Source: Pseudophaeomoniella oleicola (Eukaryota > Ascomycota > Eurotiomycetes > Phaeomoniellales > Phaeomoniellaceae). From it: DNA of 64,000 nucleotides. The position numbers and the translations under genes were made by a program. Numbering within the stretch: position 1 is the first letter of the stretch; each line of letters starts with the position of its first letter. Of this stretch, positions 11,781 through 23,148 are shown one piece after another. Under the pieces are notes generated by a model, which saw only the letters and a list, made by a program, of their open reading frames with translations, did no database searches and was not told where the DNA came from. Location: NCBI GenBank assembly GCA_003868215.1, contig QWDQ01000004.1, positions 372,001 through 436,000 of the forward strand. The letters run 5' to 3'.

Positions 11781-13921
11781 ATGTCATATCACAAGCATCG
11801 CCTCCCACAGGGTATGGAACCATACCTTCCCTATTCGAAAGACGTCCCTCGACCATCAGAATCCAACCTTGATGATCACGGAGTGTCTCACAGAAGCACC
11901 GACCAGAGTATAGCCATCGCCTACCGCCAGAAATCCTGTACGGATTCGTCTAGCAGTTCTGCGTACATGTCGTGGGGACCAAATCACGAGAGCCGAGGTA
12001 CTGCAGTACATCGATCCCTTCATTCCGATCAAGAGCACACGGCCTTCATTACAAGAAGTGCTGTGGCCCCCTATTCTCCTTCATGCGTGCCAGAAGATCT
12101 GCCTGACGACGACGCCACGAGCCAACTTCCTACGGACCACGACAGAAGTGTGATAATCAATAACACCATATCATCCTTCATCATAGAGGATCAATTTTCT
12201 TCATCTTCGTCATTGGAAGGTGTCGAGAAGGCTCTCGAAGGCTTCCCAAGTCTGAATGACATAGAAAATGTCCTGCTTCGGTAAGCAAGTCCCAAATCAA
12301 TTTTGATATCGAATATTCACCATGTAAGATTCGAACAAGAGCCAAGGACTCGGGGTACAACTTTGATCACATCGAGTAAAGCCCGCAATATATTTAGTAT
12401 ATTGTCAAATGCGGGTGTTGGTGGGCGCATTGAGGGCTTGCATGATCGGTGGGTGCCTTCATTTATGAATGTTGGTAGCGGCTTCACTGAAACTTGCCAG
12501 CCATTGGATCCTGAAGACGTTCAATCTTCACCACGAGGACGGAGATGGCTCCAGAGTACGTTGACCCTGCTTGCTCTGTTCTCGTTGTCTTTATCCTGAG
12601 CCTTCCTTCAACGGCCTATTCCCACCACTTATGACAACTTAGTAACTAGTGGAAAGGGCCGATGGATCATCGGTCATGAGCAAAGACCTGTCGCCATTCG
12701 GGAGAAGTTCTATAAGATCTTGTATGACTTTCACAGGAAAAGTGACCATTCGGGAAGGGATCGGACGGCGAAGTTGGTGCGAGCAGCATATAGCTGGTGG
12801 GGTGCTAGAATTTCCCTGGTCTCCATTATTTGATACTAATTTTCTCTAGGATACCATACGAGATCATCACGGACTTCGTCGCGTTGTGCCCAACTTGTAA
12901 TAGAAAGCGTAGGACAACACGGACTAATGCCAAGGAAGCTTTCGATGGGAATGCTCGATGCGAGGCAAGAGCAAAACGGCGAACACCAGCTAAATCGGCT
13001 CGAGAAGAGGTTCAGTGGGACACCAACTATTCTGACTCTGGTGCCGAAACTGCAAAGGAGGTTGCTGAACGTGAGTTCGGTACAAGTCCCAGCAGTCCAG
13101 AACACAATATAATGCCCACTGCTCCGTCTTGTCAGGAGTCAATTAAACCAAACTTCGTCGGATCTTACGAAACACAGTCGCGTGCACTAGGCGACTATAC
13201 TTTAGCCATGATAACTCCAGCCCGATTGCCGATTGAGGCAATGCAGCGGACCAGCATCCTATTGGACCCGTCAGGGCTTCCATGTCATGGCGCCTATACG
13301 GGTGCCTTTTTACATTCACCACTCACGAACGAGATACCCATTTCTCATGCCCAGCCCATCTCAGGAAATGCAAACGAGATTCCAAAAGATCATTTCGTCT
13401 CCGTGACCGTTCCAAATTGGCCCATCTATCAACCGCTGTACAGCAGCCTGGGGGAAGCATACCAAGATCACCCAGGGGTGCCGCAATACAGCCAACTTGG
13501 GCATCCAATGGAGACGCAAGGTCCTGTGGGCTCCTGGGCACAATACCCACATCATGCTGTCCCTGCTCAGGCCCATTACAGAAATGGCGTCTACGTAGCA
13601 GCTTTTCATCCTAGGCAATCTCGGAGCGTTCATTCCGATCACGAATTCGACATGATGTCCCACGCATATGAATCCTACCTGCAGCAGAATCAGTTCAGCT
13701 TACCGGCACTGATTCCGCAGGATGCAACGGCGAAGATCCCACCATCGGCTGCCAGAAAGGGGCACGAGAAGGATCCATGTTCCTCCGAGATTGAATCCTC
13801 TATCCTCCCAAAATGCACCTCCTTACCCCGACCACCTGTGCTTCCTTCGAGACACACACCGGAACCCGAGAGAGGAACAGGTAAAAGGAAGTACAGTGGT
13901 CCGTGGGTGAAAGATCGGTGA
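11781..13921 (+). CDS. H2C2 (HHCC) zinc-finger protein, four exons
   Basis: Proposed exons: 11781-12280, 12329-12555, 12643-12796 and 12850-13921, with introns of 48, 87 and 53 bp; the last has a TACTAAT branch site. The diagnostic block is built across exons 3 and 4: GRWIIGHEQRPVAIREK, then FHRKSDHSGRDRT, YSWIPYEIITDFVALCPTC. This gives His-x4-His-x28-Cys-x2-Cys, the zinc-binding HHCC pattern shared by integrase N-terminal domains and by the DNA-binding region of yeast Spt10. No catalytic integrase or polymerase domain follows; the C-terminal 300 residues are low-complexity Pro/His/Gln-rich, as in transcription regulators, so this reads as a host gene. The exon 1-2 acceptor (TAAG) is weak and the start could lie upstream. 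DNA-binding role is inferred. Confidence 0.6.
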
Positions 13922-14623
13922 TGGACAAAGCTTAGACTTTTCCTCAAAGAGCGCAGTGTAATCTTCCTGATCCTTATAGCTTAGAAAATGAGTACAGAAC
14001 CTATGTGGGCCATGATCTTGTGATAGATTGAGACCACCGTCGGCGCTACATTAAGATGGGGTTGGCTGCATAGCTAGAAGATAGAGCCATGGCATTACAC
14101 GCGGTAGGTAGGACGGGAGTGAGTGATGATTCTTGTGACCGGCCTTACGTCTTGCGTATTTTATACTTGAAAAGTCCTTGAGATCGTCTCTCCTTGTTGA
14201 TCATGATGCATTGATATCGTATCCGATACGGATGCGATACCGTATGATTGAGTTTCGGAACGCGCCAAGTCGTAAGTTATCGTGGATCAACAATGAATTT
14301 GCGATCGCATTTGGATTTTGGTTGACTTTCATGACTTCTTCCATGACATCACGACAAACAAAGTCGAGACTTCATACCGAAAAAAAGGAGATGCTCAATA
14401 GTTGACGCGTATGATACTTGGTCATGATATCTAAGTAACAATTATGGTAGGACGCTTCATAGTGTATAATTTCCTACTGCTCCTATTTCCTTAGAGACGT
14501 CTATACATTGCTCGTGAATGAGTGGCTGCATTCATATCAAACACATTGCTCAATCAACGGAGAATAAGAAAGTTGGGAATGCGGAAGGCCATTCAACGTC
14601 TTGAGAGTCAGCGCAGTGAGGAT
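13922..14623. other. Intergenic region
   Basis: About 0.7 kb between two genes on the same strand. A short palindromic cluster of GATACG/CGTATC words lies near 14215-14245. No gene supported. Confidence 0.5.
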
Positions 14624-16505
14624 ATGGCTCAACCAAAGAAGGTGCTCGTTGTTGGTGCGGGTGCTGCTGTATGGTCATCGATCTCGTCTCCCGTTGCAAC
14701 TCACTGACTAGGATCCCTGCTCTAGGGCATGTCATGCGCGTATCATCTGTCACAACAACCAGATAAATTCGATGTGAGTATAGATAGGACGGGAAGGGGA
14801 TCCATGTACCTAACAAACCCAGGTCACGCTCATCGAGGCTGCCGACTACTGTGGAGGTCAAGCATTCTCCATTCCAATCGACAAGGGTAAACATGGAGCA
14901 AGCTGGCTGAACCAAGGTGTCCAAGGTGGTAGCTACATCTTCCATCACACGTTGACCATGTTCGCTCGGCAAGGGCATAGAGCCGATCCTGTGAACTTGC
15001 AAGTCAGTTTCGGTAAAGACGACACCTTCTGGACCAATGTGTTCCCCACGAAGCTACTCGCCCGTCATGCCAAAGAGGTCAAGCGATTCCAAACCATGCT
15101 CAAGATCGTGCGGTGGACTGAAGTGCTCTGGATGATGTTACCAATCAAGTGGTTGATGAAGCTATTCTTCTTCTCCGACGAGTTCACGAATGCAGTCGCC
15201 CTTCCAATGGTGGCATTATTTCTTGGTACCGGCAATGCAACTCCTGAGGTTCCCTCGATCATTATGGAGAGACTTGTCACGTCGCCGACTTACGGGATGT
15301 GGTATCCTGGAGACAAATTGAGCGTGGTTAGCAACCAGCCACCCATGATAGTCTTCCCCGAGTTCAGCCAGTTTTATAATGACTACAAGAATGACATTAT
15401 CAAAAGAGGTGTGAACGTACGGCTGTCTACCGAGGTGACCAAAGTCCTCAAGCGAGACAAATCTGGTGTAGTGGTGAAAACGATCAAGCGAACACCGCGC
15501 CAGGACAAACATAATCCTAACAGTGCCTGGTCAGTGCCTGATGGTGCTGACGCAGATGCTGAGGAATCCGAAGAGACGTACGATGAGCTCATTCTGTGCG
15601 TGTTGGCCGACACCGCGAATCGATTGTTGAAGCCGACTTCGAACTGGCGTGAGAGAAAGGTCCTGGGTAGTGCAAAATTCAGTGACGATATCACGGTAAT
15701 GATCTCGGACAACTTCAAATTAAAGCATCACTGACATAGTATCTTCTAGGTTACTCACAGTGATGCTGAGTACATGAAGAAGCATTACGAGAACTTCTAC
15801 AATGCGCAACAAGCAGTTGACACACTTTCCGGCACCGATCAAACTGCCCGCTTAGAAGAGGCCAAAAGCTCATTCAAACCCATGTATTACATCAAGGAAT
15901 ACCCCTCCGACCCCAGTAAGCTCGAAATGTGCTTCGATTGTACCAATTATCAAGGCCAATTTCCAGCCAACGTGCCTTTTGAGAACCACATCTTCCAAAC
16001 AATCTGCCTCAACAACTCCCGTGATTCACATCTCTGGTCCATTGATGAGATTGACGAGTCCAAAATCATCCGCAAAGACTGGTGGCATCAACTCTGCCAC
16101 TCCTGGACCCATTACATATTTGTCGTACCCTGGCTCATGTTCCTCCAAGGCAAAAGATCAACCCGCTTCGCAGCATCTTGGTCACTTGTCAATGCTCACG
16201 AAGTCGCTGTGATCTCCGGTATCGCCGCCGCCGTCGACTTGGGTGCTGAATATCCCGCCGACCTGCAGAACGACAAGTATGCTTTCCTCAGTTTCAGATT
16301 GTATTACTTGCTCGTGTATGGGAAATGGTATCGAAGAAGACAATCTGGGGGTGGTGGTAAGGAGGGCAAGGACTGGGCTACTGGACTGTACGGAAGTGTA
16401 TACCAAGGTCCTGGGGTATCGCAAGAAGAACGATCGATGTGGAAGGAAGGCATGAAATTGGGGACGAGTAAGAGAGAAGATGAACCTTGGCCCTCGGATA
16501 CTTGA
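14624..16505 (+). CDS. FAD-dependent amine-oxidase-like oxidoreductase
   Basis: Exons 14624-14668, 14726-14773, 14823-15695 and 15750-16505 join in phase 0 at each junction (introns 57, 49 and 54 bp) to 573 residues. The N-terminus becomes KKVLVVGAGAAGMSCAYHL, a dinucleotide-binding GxGxxG motif split by intron 1, followed by VTLIEAADYCGGQAFS, the second strand with the acidic ribose ligand. Later blocks such as DELILCVLADTANRLL fit the substrate/FAD domain of NAD(P)-binding flavin amine-oxidase-like proteins. C-terminal part holds a hydrophobic stretch (HYIFVVPWLMFLQ) and NAHEVAVISGIAAAVDLGAEYP, resembling the FAD C-terminal motif. Substrate unknown. An alternative ATG at 14579 would add 15 residues. 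Confidence 0.75.
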
Positions 16506-17223
16506 TCTTCAATTGATCGGGATACCTATAGTTTGATGATACCGTGAGTGCGGACAAATGAAGTTGATTCTACCTCGATTCTCCGAATCTAAAATCCAAA
16601 TATTCCACATAGGCAAAAAAACATATCCACGCTTACCCTCTACAACACACTTTTGCAATATCCCAAGGTGTCTAAGGTATGTAATATAAGACCTACCTAA
16701 ACTGCAGTATCAAGAGAACCTCTTCCTACATTTAGATACCTAGGTATGCATCTTTTGCTTCAATACTTTAAGGACCTACCTTACCTACCTCATATCTCCC
16801 ACCATCCTTACTTTCCCTCTCTCTCTCCCACACCACTCCCTCCCTACCCGCCCGATCCGAGCCTAGCCTAGCCTAGCATTCTCCTTTCCTTTACCTTTAC
16901 CTTTACCTTATCTCCCCGACCCCCACCACCAATAATACATGCGTTTACATGCATGCTAGACAGACAGACAGACAGATATAGAGATAACTATCTATTTTTT
17001 TCTTTTCTTCTCGACGACTATATGTATGCCCGCATTCATTCCAAGCCTAGTAGTCTTTTCTGTACTACAGAATCCCAAATTGACAAACTAATTCATCATA
17101 TATATGCATATATATGTAATAACCGGGTAGGGTAGGGTAGAGTAGGCTAAGTACTGATAGTCAAGGTAGGTAATATCTGGGTAGATTAGGTAGGTACCTA
17201 CCTTAGGTAAATGTTATTTGGCA

Positions 17224-17258
17224 GTATGGTATGGTATGGTATGGTATGGTATGGTATG
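17224..17258. repeat. (GTATG)7 minisatellite
   Basis: Seven uninterrupted copies of the pentamer GTATG. It is read directly from the sequence and lies in a spacer. Confidence 0.95.
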
Positions 17259-17533
17259 AGAATGGATGTTTGGATGGATGCGCAGCTGGCGCAGCTGCGC
17301 TACGCTACGCTACGGCAAACGACGAGGCTGAGAGAGAAGCGTGCAATGCGAACGGGATTAGAGACAGAGACAGATAGCGCAACGGCACGGCAGGGCAAAG
17401 GGGGTTGGTTATGTTTTACAGTAAGCGCTGGGAATGGGACGGACAGGCAGACTTGGGATTGATTGATGGAGGGGAGGGTTATCTAGGTAATCTTCGAAAT
17501 TGGATGGTGGTATCTTTTGATTTGTTTTCTGTG

Positions 17534-17554
17534 TTATTATTATTATTATCATCA

Positions 17555-17585
<31 letters not shown>
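17534..17585. repeat. Compound triplet repeat (TAT)n-(ATC)n-(GTC)n
   Basis: A run of triplets that starts as TAT, passes through ATC and ends as about ten GTC units. Such compound microsatellites suggest stepwise mutation of an original array. Confidence 0.9.
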
Positions 17586-17781
17586 TGGTGGTGGTGCAAA
17601 GTCACGGTTACCTACCTAGGTACCTTATAGCTATGATCGATCAATCGGTGCATTTTACCATACCTTAGGTACCTAACCTACCTACCTACCTGCTTACTAA
17701 CCTAATCAGTAGCCGCTTTAAGATACCTACTACCTCTACCTAGGTACCTACCTTGATCAGATTTCCATTCTATTAGATATC

Positions 17782-18651
17782 ATGTCACTGTAAGCCCCAG
17801 TCAGTGAATGCATGCATCTTTAAGATCTATCCCCCTCCCTTCGATATCTAGGTACCAATTTCCCCACAAACTGATCTATCTCTCGACGTACTATCAGTGT
17901 CCACCTCAACGCCGACGGTCTCATCGCCCGCTTTGACAGCATCGCAGAGCAACACCAACGACTAGACTCCGACCTAGTTACCAACATTCGAGACACGCGA
18001 GCGCACGACCAATCGATCCAGGACCTGAAATTGGATCTGAGGGTTATCCAACAAGACGTCGCGAGGCTACGCACGGATCTCGCCAGCCTCGGCAATCGTG
18101 TCGAGAACAAGGTCACGCAACTGACTGCGGCGGTGCCGGATGTCAGAGATCGTGTCACTCGTCTCGAGACGCACCGGACCAACGACCTACGCGATCTCGA
18201 GGCCCGGATCACGGCCCAGCAGAGCGCAACCAGCCACCAGCAGGAGCAGCAGCAGCAGAACCACCGCGACAGTCTCCGCCAAGACGTCGAGATCCGCTTA
18301 ACAACACTCGCCCAATCCACGCAAGACCAACGCACGAATCTCCAGCGAGACCTCGACGCCGCCCTGTCCCGGCACCGTTCCGACGTGGGCCAACGCGTCG
18401 ACGACCTCAGGCAGACCTGCAGCTTGCTCGAGCAAAGGCTGAATGTCCTCGAGGGCGACGGCGCGATTAGGGATGTGCAGAGTCGACTGGACCGGCTGAA
18501 CCTGAGATTCGATGCGCTCGCTCATCGCTACGAGGAGCAGAGGGAACACGTTAATCACCGTTTCGAACTGGCCGAGCGGGATGTTCGTCAGCGGTGGCAG
18601 AGACTGTCAAAACGCATCGAGCATGGGTATACTTGCTGCGTTATCTTGTAA
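17782..18651 (+). CDS. Arg-rich coiled-coil protein with C-terminal CaaX box (CVIL)
   Basis: The open frame 17898-18651 has no Met codon at all, so a start must be spliced in. An 8-nt exon, 17782-17789 (ATGTCACT), followed by GTAAGC and a 108-bp intron ending CTATCAG, gives M-S-L-V-H-L-N-A-D in the right phase and a 253-residue protein. Nearly the whole chain is heptad-like helix, rich in Arg, Asp, Gln and Leu with very few Lys (e.g. DVARLRTDLASLGNRVENKV, DVQSRLDRLNLRFDALAHR), so a long coiled coil is expected. It ends GYTCCVIL: CVIL is a CaaX box whose terminal Leu favours geranylgeranylation, and the preceding Cys could be acylated. It therefore probably sits on a membrane. I know no named family. 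GC content is higher than in the flanking spacers. Confidence 0.6.
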
Positions 18652-18783
18652 ACAAATCAACCATTCAAATCAACATACCCCTTAACGATGTACGATGGCA
18701 CCACAGGATTGGAAGCCGATTGAGAGAGAGGGGAGATTGCTGTCTATTTCTGTTCTAAGATAGCATATGCTCTCCGTCTCTGT

Positions 18784-20558
18784 CTATGCTGCAGGTCCTA
18801 CAGCACCGTTGCTGCTTTTGCGTTGTTTCGCAAGCTCCACAACATCCACCCAATTTGGCGGTCGGCATGGCTGATCGAAGACTGACTCCGCGTCCAAACC
18901 AAACTGCATGAGTTCATGTTCGTTTGCCCACTCACCTGTCGCCATCAGCCCCACAGGTATCTTGCCTACCGTGTCCGGCCCGGCAATCTCGCCCGCGCCC
19001 GCCTGCTCTTCGGGAACGATGAAGCCTGCTGGCACACTGATACTTGGCATGCCACAGAAGTTGGCCATCCACACGTATTCCATGGTATCTAGTGTTTGAT
19101 TGCCATCGCTGACACCGTACTTGAGCTCACCCGTGGATCGAATCGGCCATCCTGCGCACCTTGTGGTGGGCGTGACAATGACCATGCCTGGGTGCGTCTC
19201 CCAAAGCCACGCGAGATGCTGCATGAGCACATGACGCAGCTTCTGGGCAAGAAGATAGTCAGTGGCCGGCGTTGTGCGACCAAGTGCGAGCAGAATGCGG
19301 TTTGCTGGCGAGAGTCCGTGCGTCTCAGGTAGCAGAGTTGCCGCATCATTGAGGATAGTCAAGGCATGTGCGATCTGACCCTCCACTACAAAAGGAATCT
19401 CGATTGGCACGACGGTGTAGCCCTTCTTCGAGACGAGCCACTTGACCATATTACGACAGAGCATCTGGATGGCCGGCGTGGCGCGCTGGAACCAAGCTTC
19501 AGGAATGCCGATTACCTTGGTCCGGTTGGTGTCATCTCCTAGTCTGATGGCCGTGGACGACGATAGGGAAAAGTGAGAAGTAGGATGAGGTTCACTGATG
19601 ACTGCATATAAGTCTGCAAGGGAGCGTATATCGGCTGCTATTGGGCCATTGACTCCACACGTGTTACTGTGATTCTGGCCTGGGTGGAAAGATACCCGGC
19701 CGTGGGTCGGCTTCAGGCCAAAGACAGAGCAGAACGACGATGGGATGCGAATGCTGCCACCACCATCACTCCCTAGTGTTATGGGGAGAAGGCCAGCTGC
19801 GACGGCGTAAGCGGGTCCAGAGGAGCTGCCGCCCGTGTAGTATTGCGGATTATAGGGATTACGCGGGGTTCCGTAAGTGATATTGTTGCCGGATGTGTCT
19901 GTGCGTGTCAGCGATATGTAAGCCATGACTGCTACAACTTACCCATGCCGAATTCATGCATACTGAGTTTGCCTATGATGATAGCACCTGCGTCCTCCAA
20001 CTTCTTTATTAACCAGGTGTCGATCTTGGCCCCCCTCGGTGCTTGGCCCGTATAGTCGTTCTTGGAGCCGAGCTTCGTTGTGTAGCCTTCCATGTCGAAC
20101 TCGTCCTTTACCGCTGTTGGTATGCCGTCTAAAGGTCCCAGCGGTTGCCCCTCCTGGTATCTCAACGTCGACGCCTCGGCAGCCTTGATCACCAGGCCAA
20201 TTTTGACATCTATCCAGGCCGTGGAGTACTCCCCCGGCGGTGATGTGTCTCGTCGGATGAGGGGGAGAATGGCTTGCACAACATCCAATGGAGTCAACTC
20301 ACCAGAAAGATACAGGGACCGATAGTATGCCACAGAGTACGGCTTCTCAGATGGTGAAACAGGCGACGGCTCGGGCGAAACTTCACCTCGAACTTTTCTA
20401 CTGTCGTCCTCTGAGTCCGTTGAGCTAGCATCGTCAAGCGGGTATACGGTAGGGTCAAATCGCGGTTCGGTGTGTTCGATATGTTCCCTGATCTTGCTTA
20501 ACGAGCCAAATCCGGCATTTGCCCAAGCTTGTCGCCTCACAAAGCCAATCCACTCCAT
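18784..20558 (-). CDS. Amidase-signature family hydrolase
   Basis: Exons 20558-19943 and 19898-18784 with a 45-bp intron (GTAAGT...GCACAG) give 576 residues. The join makes HEFGMDTSGNN, matching the family block before the signature. Catalytic Ser-cisSer-Lys triad is visible: Lys151 in TAVKDEFDM, the Ser pair of GGSSSG (about 230-231) and the nucleophile Ser254 in DGGGSIRIPSS. Amidase-signature enzymes hydrolyse amides (acetamide, fatty amides, Gln for GatA); the fungal stand-alone enzymes mostly have unknown substrates, so none is named. The N-terminal 75 residues are an acidic Ser/Glu-rich extension. There is no signal peptide. It converges with the coiled-coil gene, 132 bp apart. Confidence 0.88.
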
Positions 20559-21878
20559 TCTATCAATGGCAAAACGTTGTGTCAGCTCACAGGGGACGGG
20601 CAGAATGTCACAGTAGCAAGCGAATGCAGTGGGACATTACATAAAGGCAGCAGCTACCAGAAGCAAGCCTCGGAAGCTGGGATTGGATTTCCTCTCATTT
20701 TTGTAGGGTACATCTGGTCTATCATGATTGTCAGTCTGGGGCCAGGTTCGTACAGGTCTCGATCGACTTTGATCATGGACTCACGCTCGAATTGGCTCCG
20801 GGTATTGGAAGAAGCGCTCTCTGTGTGACCGTGATGCCATCATGACTGCACACGTAGGCAGAGAAAACGGTTAAGAGTGAAAGACAGTTGTGAGAGTCAC
20901 GTATCTTTTATGGATGATTGTATTAGAAGAGATAAGGACCTGAGATCAGAAGCCGAGGTTTAGGTCTGTTCGCACGGAGTATAGAGCACGGAGCACAACG
21001 TGACCGATGCCTGCTGGGTCTTTGCAAGTCTCAAGTCTCAAGTCTCAGACAGGCTTCAATGGTCTGTGATGGTCAGAGCTCTCAGAATGGATGTAGATAT
21101 TCGGTAGAGATTCGTAGCTCATAAAGCACAATCGTCACAGCAGCAGCAGACCTGCTTTCTTTCTGCTGCTGGACACCTTATCCAATCCACAGCCTTGTAA
21201 AATAAAATCACAATGGCATTGGTTTAACCAATCCTGCCAATCATTACTTTCAATTGTAAATAATAGAAAAAGAAAGACGCGAGAGGGTTGATCCTTGTCT
21301 AGCGGTAGTAGGCGCGATCAGGGACCAGGGACAAAGTGGCCAAATGTAGGAACAGACGCTCACAGGATCAGGATAAGTTAATAATTATTCATTAGCGGAA
21401 CGGGAACTGAAGGTTGTGGGATGCCGAGTGACGAGACACATCCAATGCGGCTCGTATGTGGTCATTAAGGCAACGAAGAATGGAGACATGAAGATTCCCA
21501 TCCATTTTGGATCATCTTAACAATGCTAATTAATCACATCGCTAACAGTCATTACATTGCAATCATTGGTTGTTGTGAGATGGAGGAATAAGTTACTGGC
21601 GGCCGTACTCATCCTATCCGTCTTATGATTGATATAAACAAACATCGTGTTCATTTATGGCGCAGAATGATTTGGTTGTGGAATTGGGCTTAATTAATGA
21701 TATGATAAAATAAGGCCAGTATTACTTAGCGAACCGCTTTTTCAAATCGCGCAGTATTGTGTATCATGTATCATGCTTCACCGCCACCACTTAACGTAGT
21801 TTGGGGACTATCCGGTCTGCCTTCACCGTCTTTGCCACTGGTACCAAGTGCCATTCGGATCTCTGCCAGATTCCAGTT
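20559..21878. other. Intergenic region
   Basis: About 1.3 kb. No gene supported. It includes the amidase promoter and the 3' flank of the DUF1993 gene. AT-rich with no tandem array noticed. Confidence 0.55.
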
Positions 21879-22406
21879 TCAGACCTTGACCCATAAATCC
21901 TTCTGCGTATCTAAATAATCAAAGGCGCTGATCGGCACGCCCAGATGTCGAAGAATGCAATATCCAGACGTAAAGTGGAAATGGAAATTGGGAAGCGCAT
22001 ATTTGAAGACGTAGTCTGAACCGTTGAACGCGAACGTTCCCATGCTGGACGTTTCCATATGAATCGTCGCAGTCTCTTTGCCGTTCATGCACCCGGGATC
22101 GAGCGCTTGCAATATGTCAATGGTCCTGGTGATGCGAGTCTGCAACTCGTCAAACGTCGATTCGGTGTCTTCCATTTTGACGTATTCGGCACCGCCGACA
22201 CGCCACGCGAGGGCTTTGGCCACGTCCGAGCATGATTGAACTTGGTAGGACAACGGCCGCATGTCTTCTATCAGTCGGAAAGCCAGCACCTCGGAGGCCG
22301 GTTTGTCCTTTTGGATGCAGAAATCTGCGGCTTTGGTCAAGATGACGGAGAAGTTCTGGAGCGACTTGATCATTGGAGGTATTGAGGCTTGGTAGAGAGA
22401 CGCCAT
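21879..22406 (-). CDS. DUF1993 family protein
   Basis: A single exon of 175 residues beginning MASLYQASIPPMIKSLQNFSVILTK. The all-helical layout, with FRLIEDMRPLSYQVQSCSDVAK and the C-terminal NFHFHFTSGYCILRHLGVPIS, matches DUF1993, a DinB-like four-helix fold found in bacteria and fungi. A His-x-His pair (FHFH) could bind metal as in DinB relatives, but this is inference. Function unknown. Length is usual for the family. Confidence 0.8.
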   Translation of the reverse strand: MASLYQASIPPMIKSLQNFSVILTKAADFCIQKDKPASEVLAFRLIEDMRPLSYQVQSCSDVAKALAWRVGGAEYVKMEDTESTFDELQTRITRTIDILQALDPGCMNGKETATIHMETSSMGTFAFNGSDYVFKYALPNFHFHFTSGYCILRHLGVPISAFDYLDTQKDLWVKV

Positions 22407-23148
22407 GCTGATGGCAACCTAACGCTGATTTGATTACGCGCTTCCTTTTAAGCCGCACGGAGGTCAGTCCTCGAAAGAGAGAACAGGCGATATCGATGGA
22501 TGCGAATGAAATTTGAGGAGATTCCTCGAAGCAGATGGATGAGATGTGGCTTGCTTATCAACACCTACATGATCAGACTCCCCTTGGTCAGCTCGAGCGT
22601 CGGTTAATATGACACGGTGAGAGTGCCGATAAGTCTCGTATAATGGTACAGTAATACTACAACCCTACAAACATAAGTAGATGTTGTTTCAACCCACAGG
22701 GAGAGATTCCAACACGTTTCTGATGGAGACAACGGAGTAATGGTTCTGACCGTTGGTGGCAGGCTACTATGCGATGGTGGGCTTCTCCACGTCTTCGTCT
22801 TCGGTACGGCTGTTCTCTGATAGAAAGGTCGAAACCAACATGCGATTAGGCATGCGCTACGAAACGTCTTCATCTGCAAGCTATTAATCAATTGTCGAAA
22901 GGGGGTTGCGATCAAGTCGGATTCGTCAAATATAGCACCGCTTCTTATTATTCATCGACGTGTTGACTTCTTGTACTCGTATTTACCTACTATGTACATA
23001 GTAATTACACAATACGTCAATTTATCTCAAGGCCTCGATTTCTTTCTTGGTTCCATTCAATTTCGAAAGCTGCCCTGTAGCGTACAACAATGCACTGTTA
23101 TAGCTTGCTACAAACCCATGAGAAGAGCAGCAGGTAGTGTCTCATGGA
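22407..23148. other. Intergenic region
   Basis: About 0.74 kb between two genes on the minus strand. No supported coding frame or RNA gene. Confidence 0.5.

Larger units (their letters stand above)
16506..17781. other. Repeat-rich intergenic region
   Basis: About 1.3 kb of spacer with dense simple repeats: pyrimidine tracts near 16790-16910, CCTAG units near 16860-16880, GACA units near 16960, many TACCTA/TAGGTA words, a GTATG pentamer array and a triplet array (listed separately). No coding frame. Confidence 0.65.

Noticed and set aside
11781-13921. LTR-retrotransposon integrase relic
   Set aside because: Only the HHCC finger is present, with normal introns, no catalytic domains and no terminal repeats nearby; a host regulator fits better.
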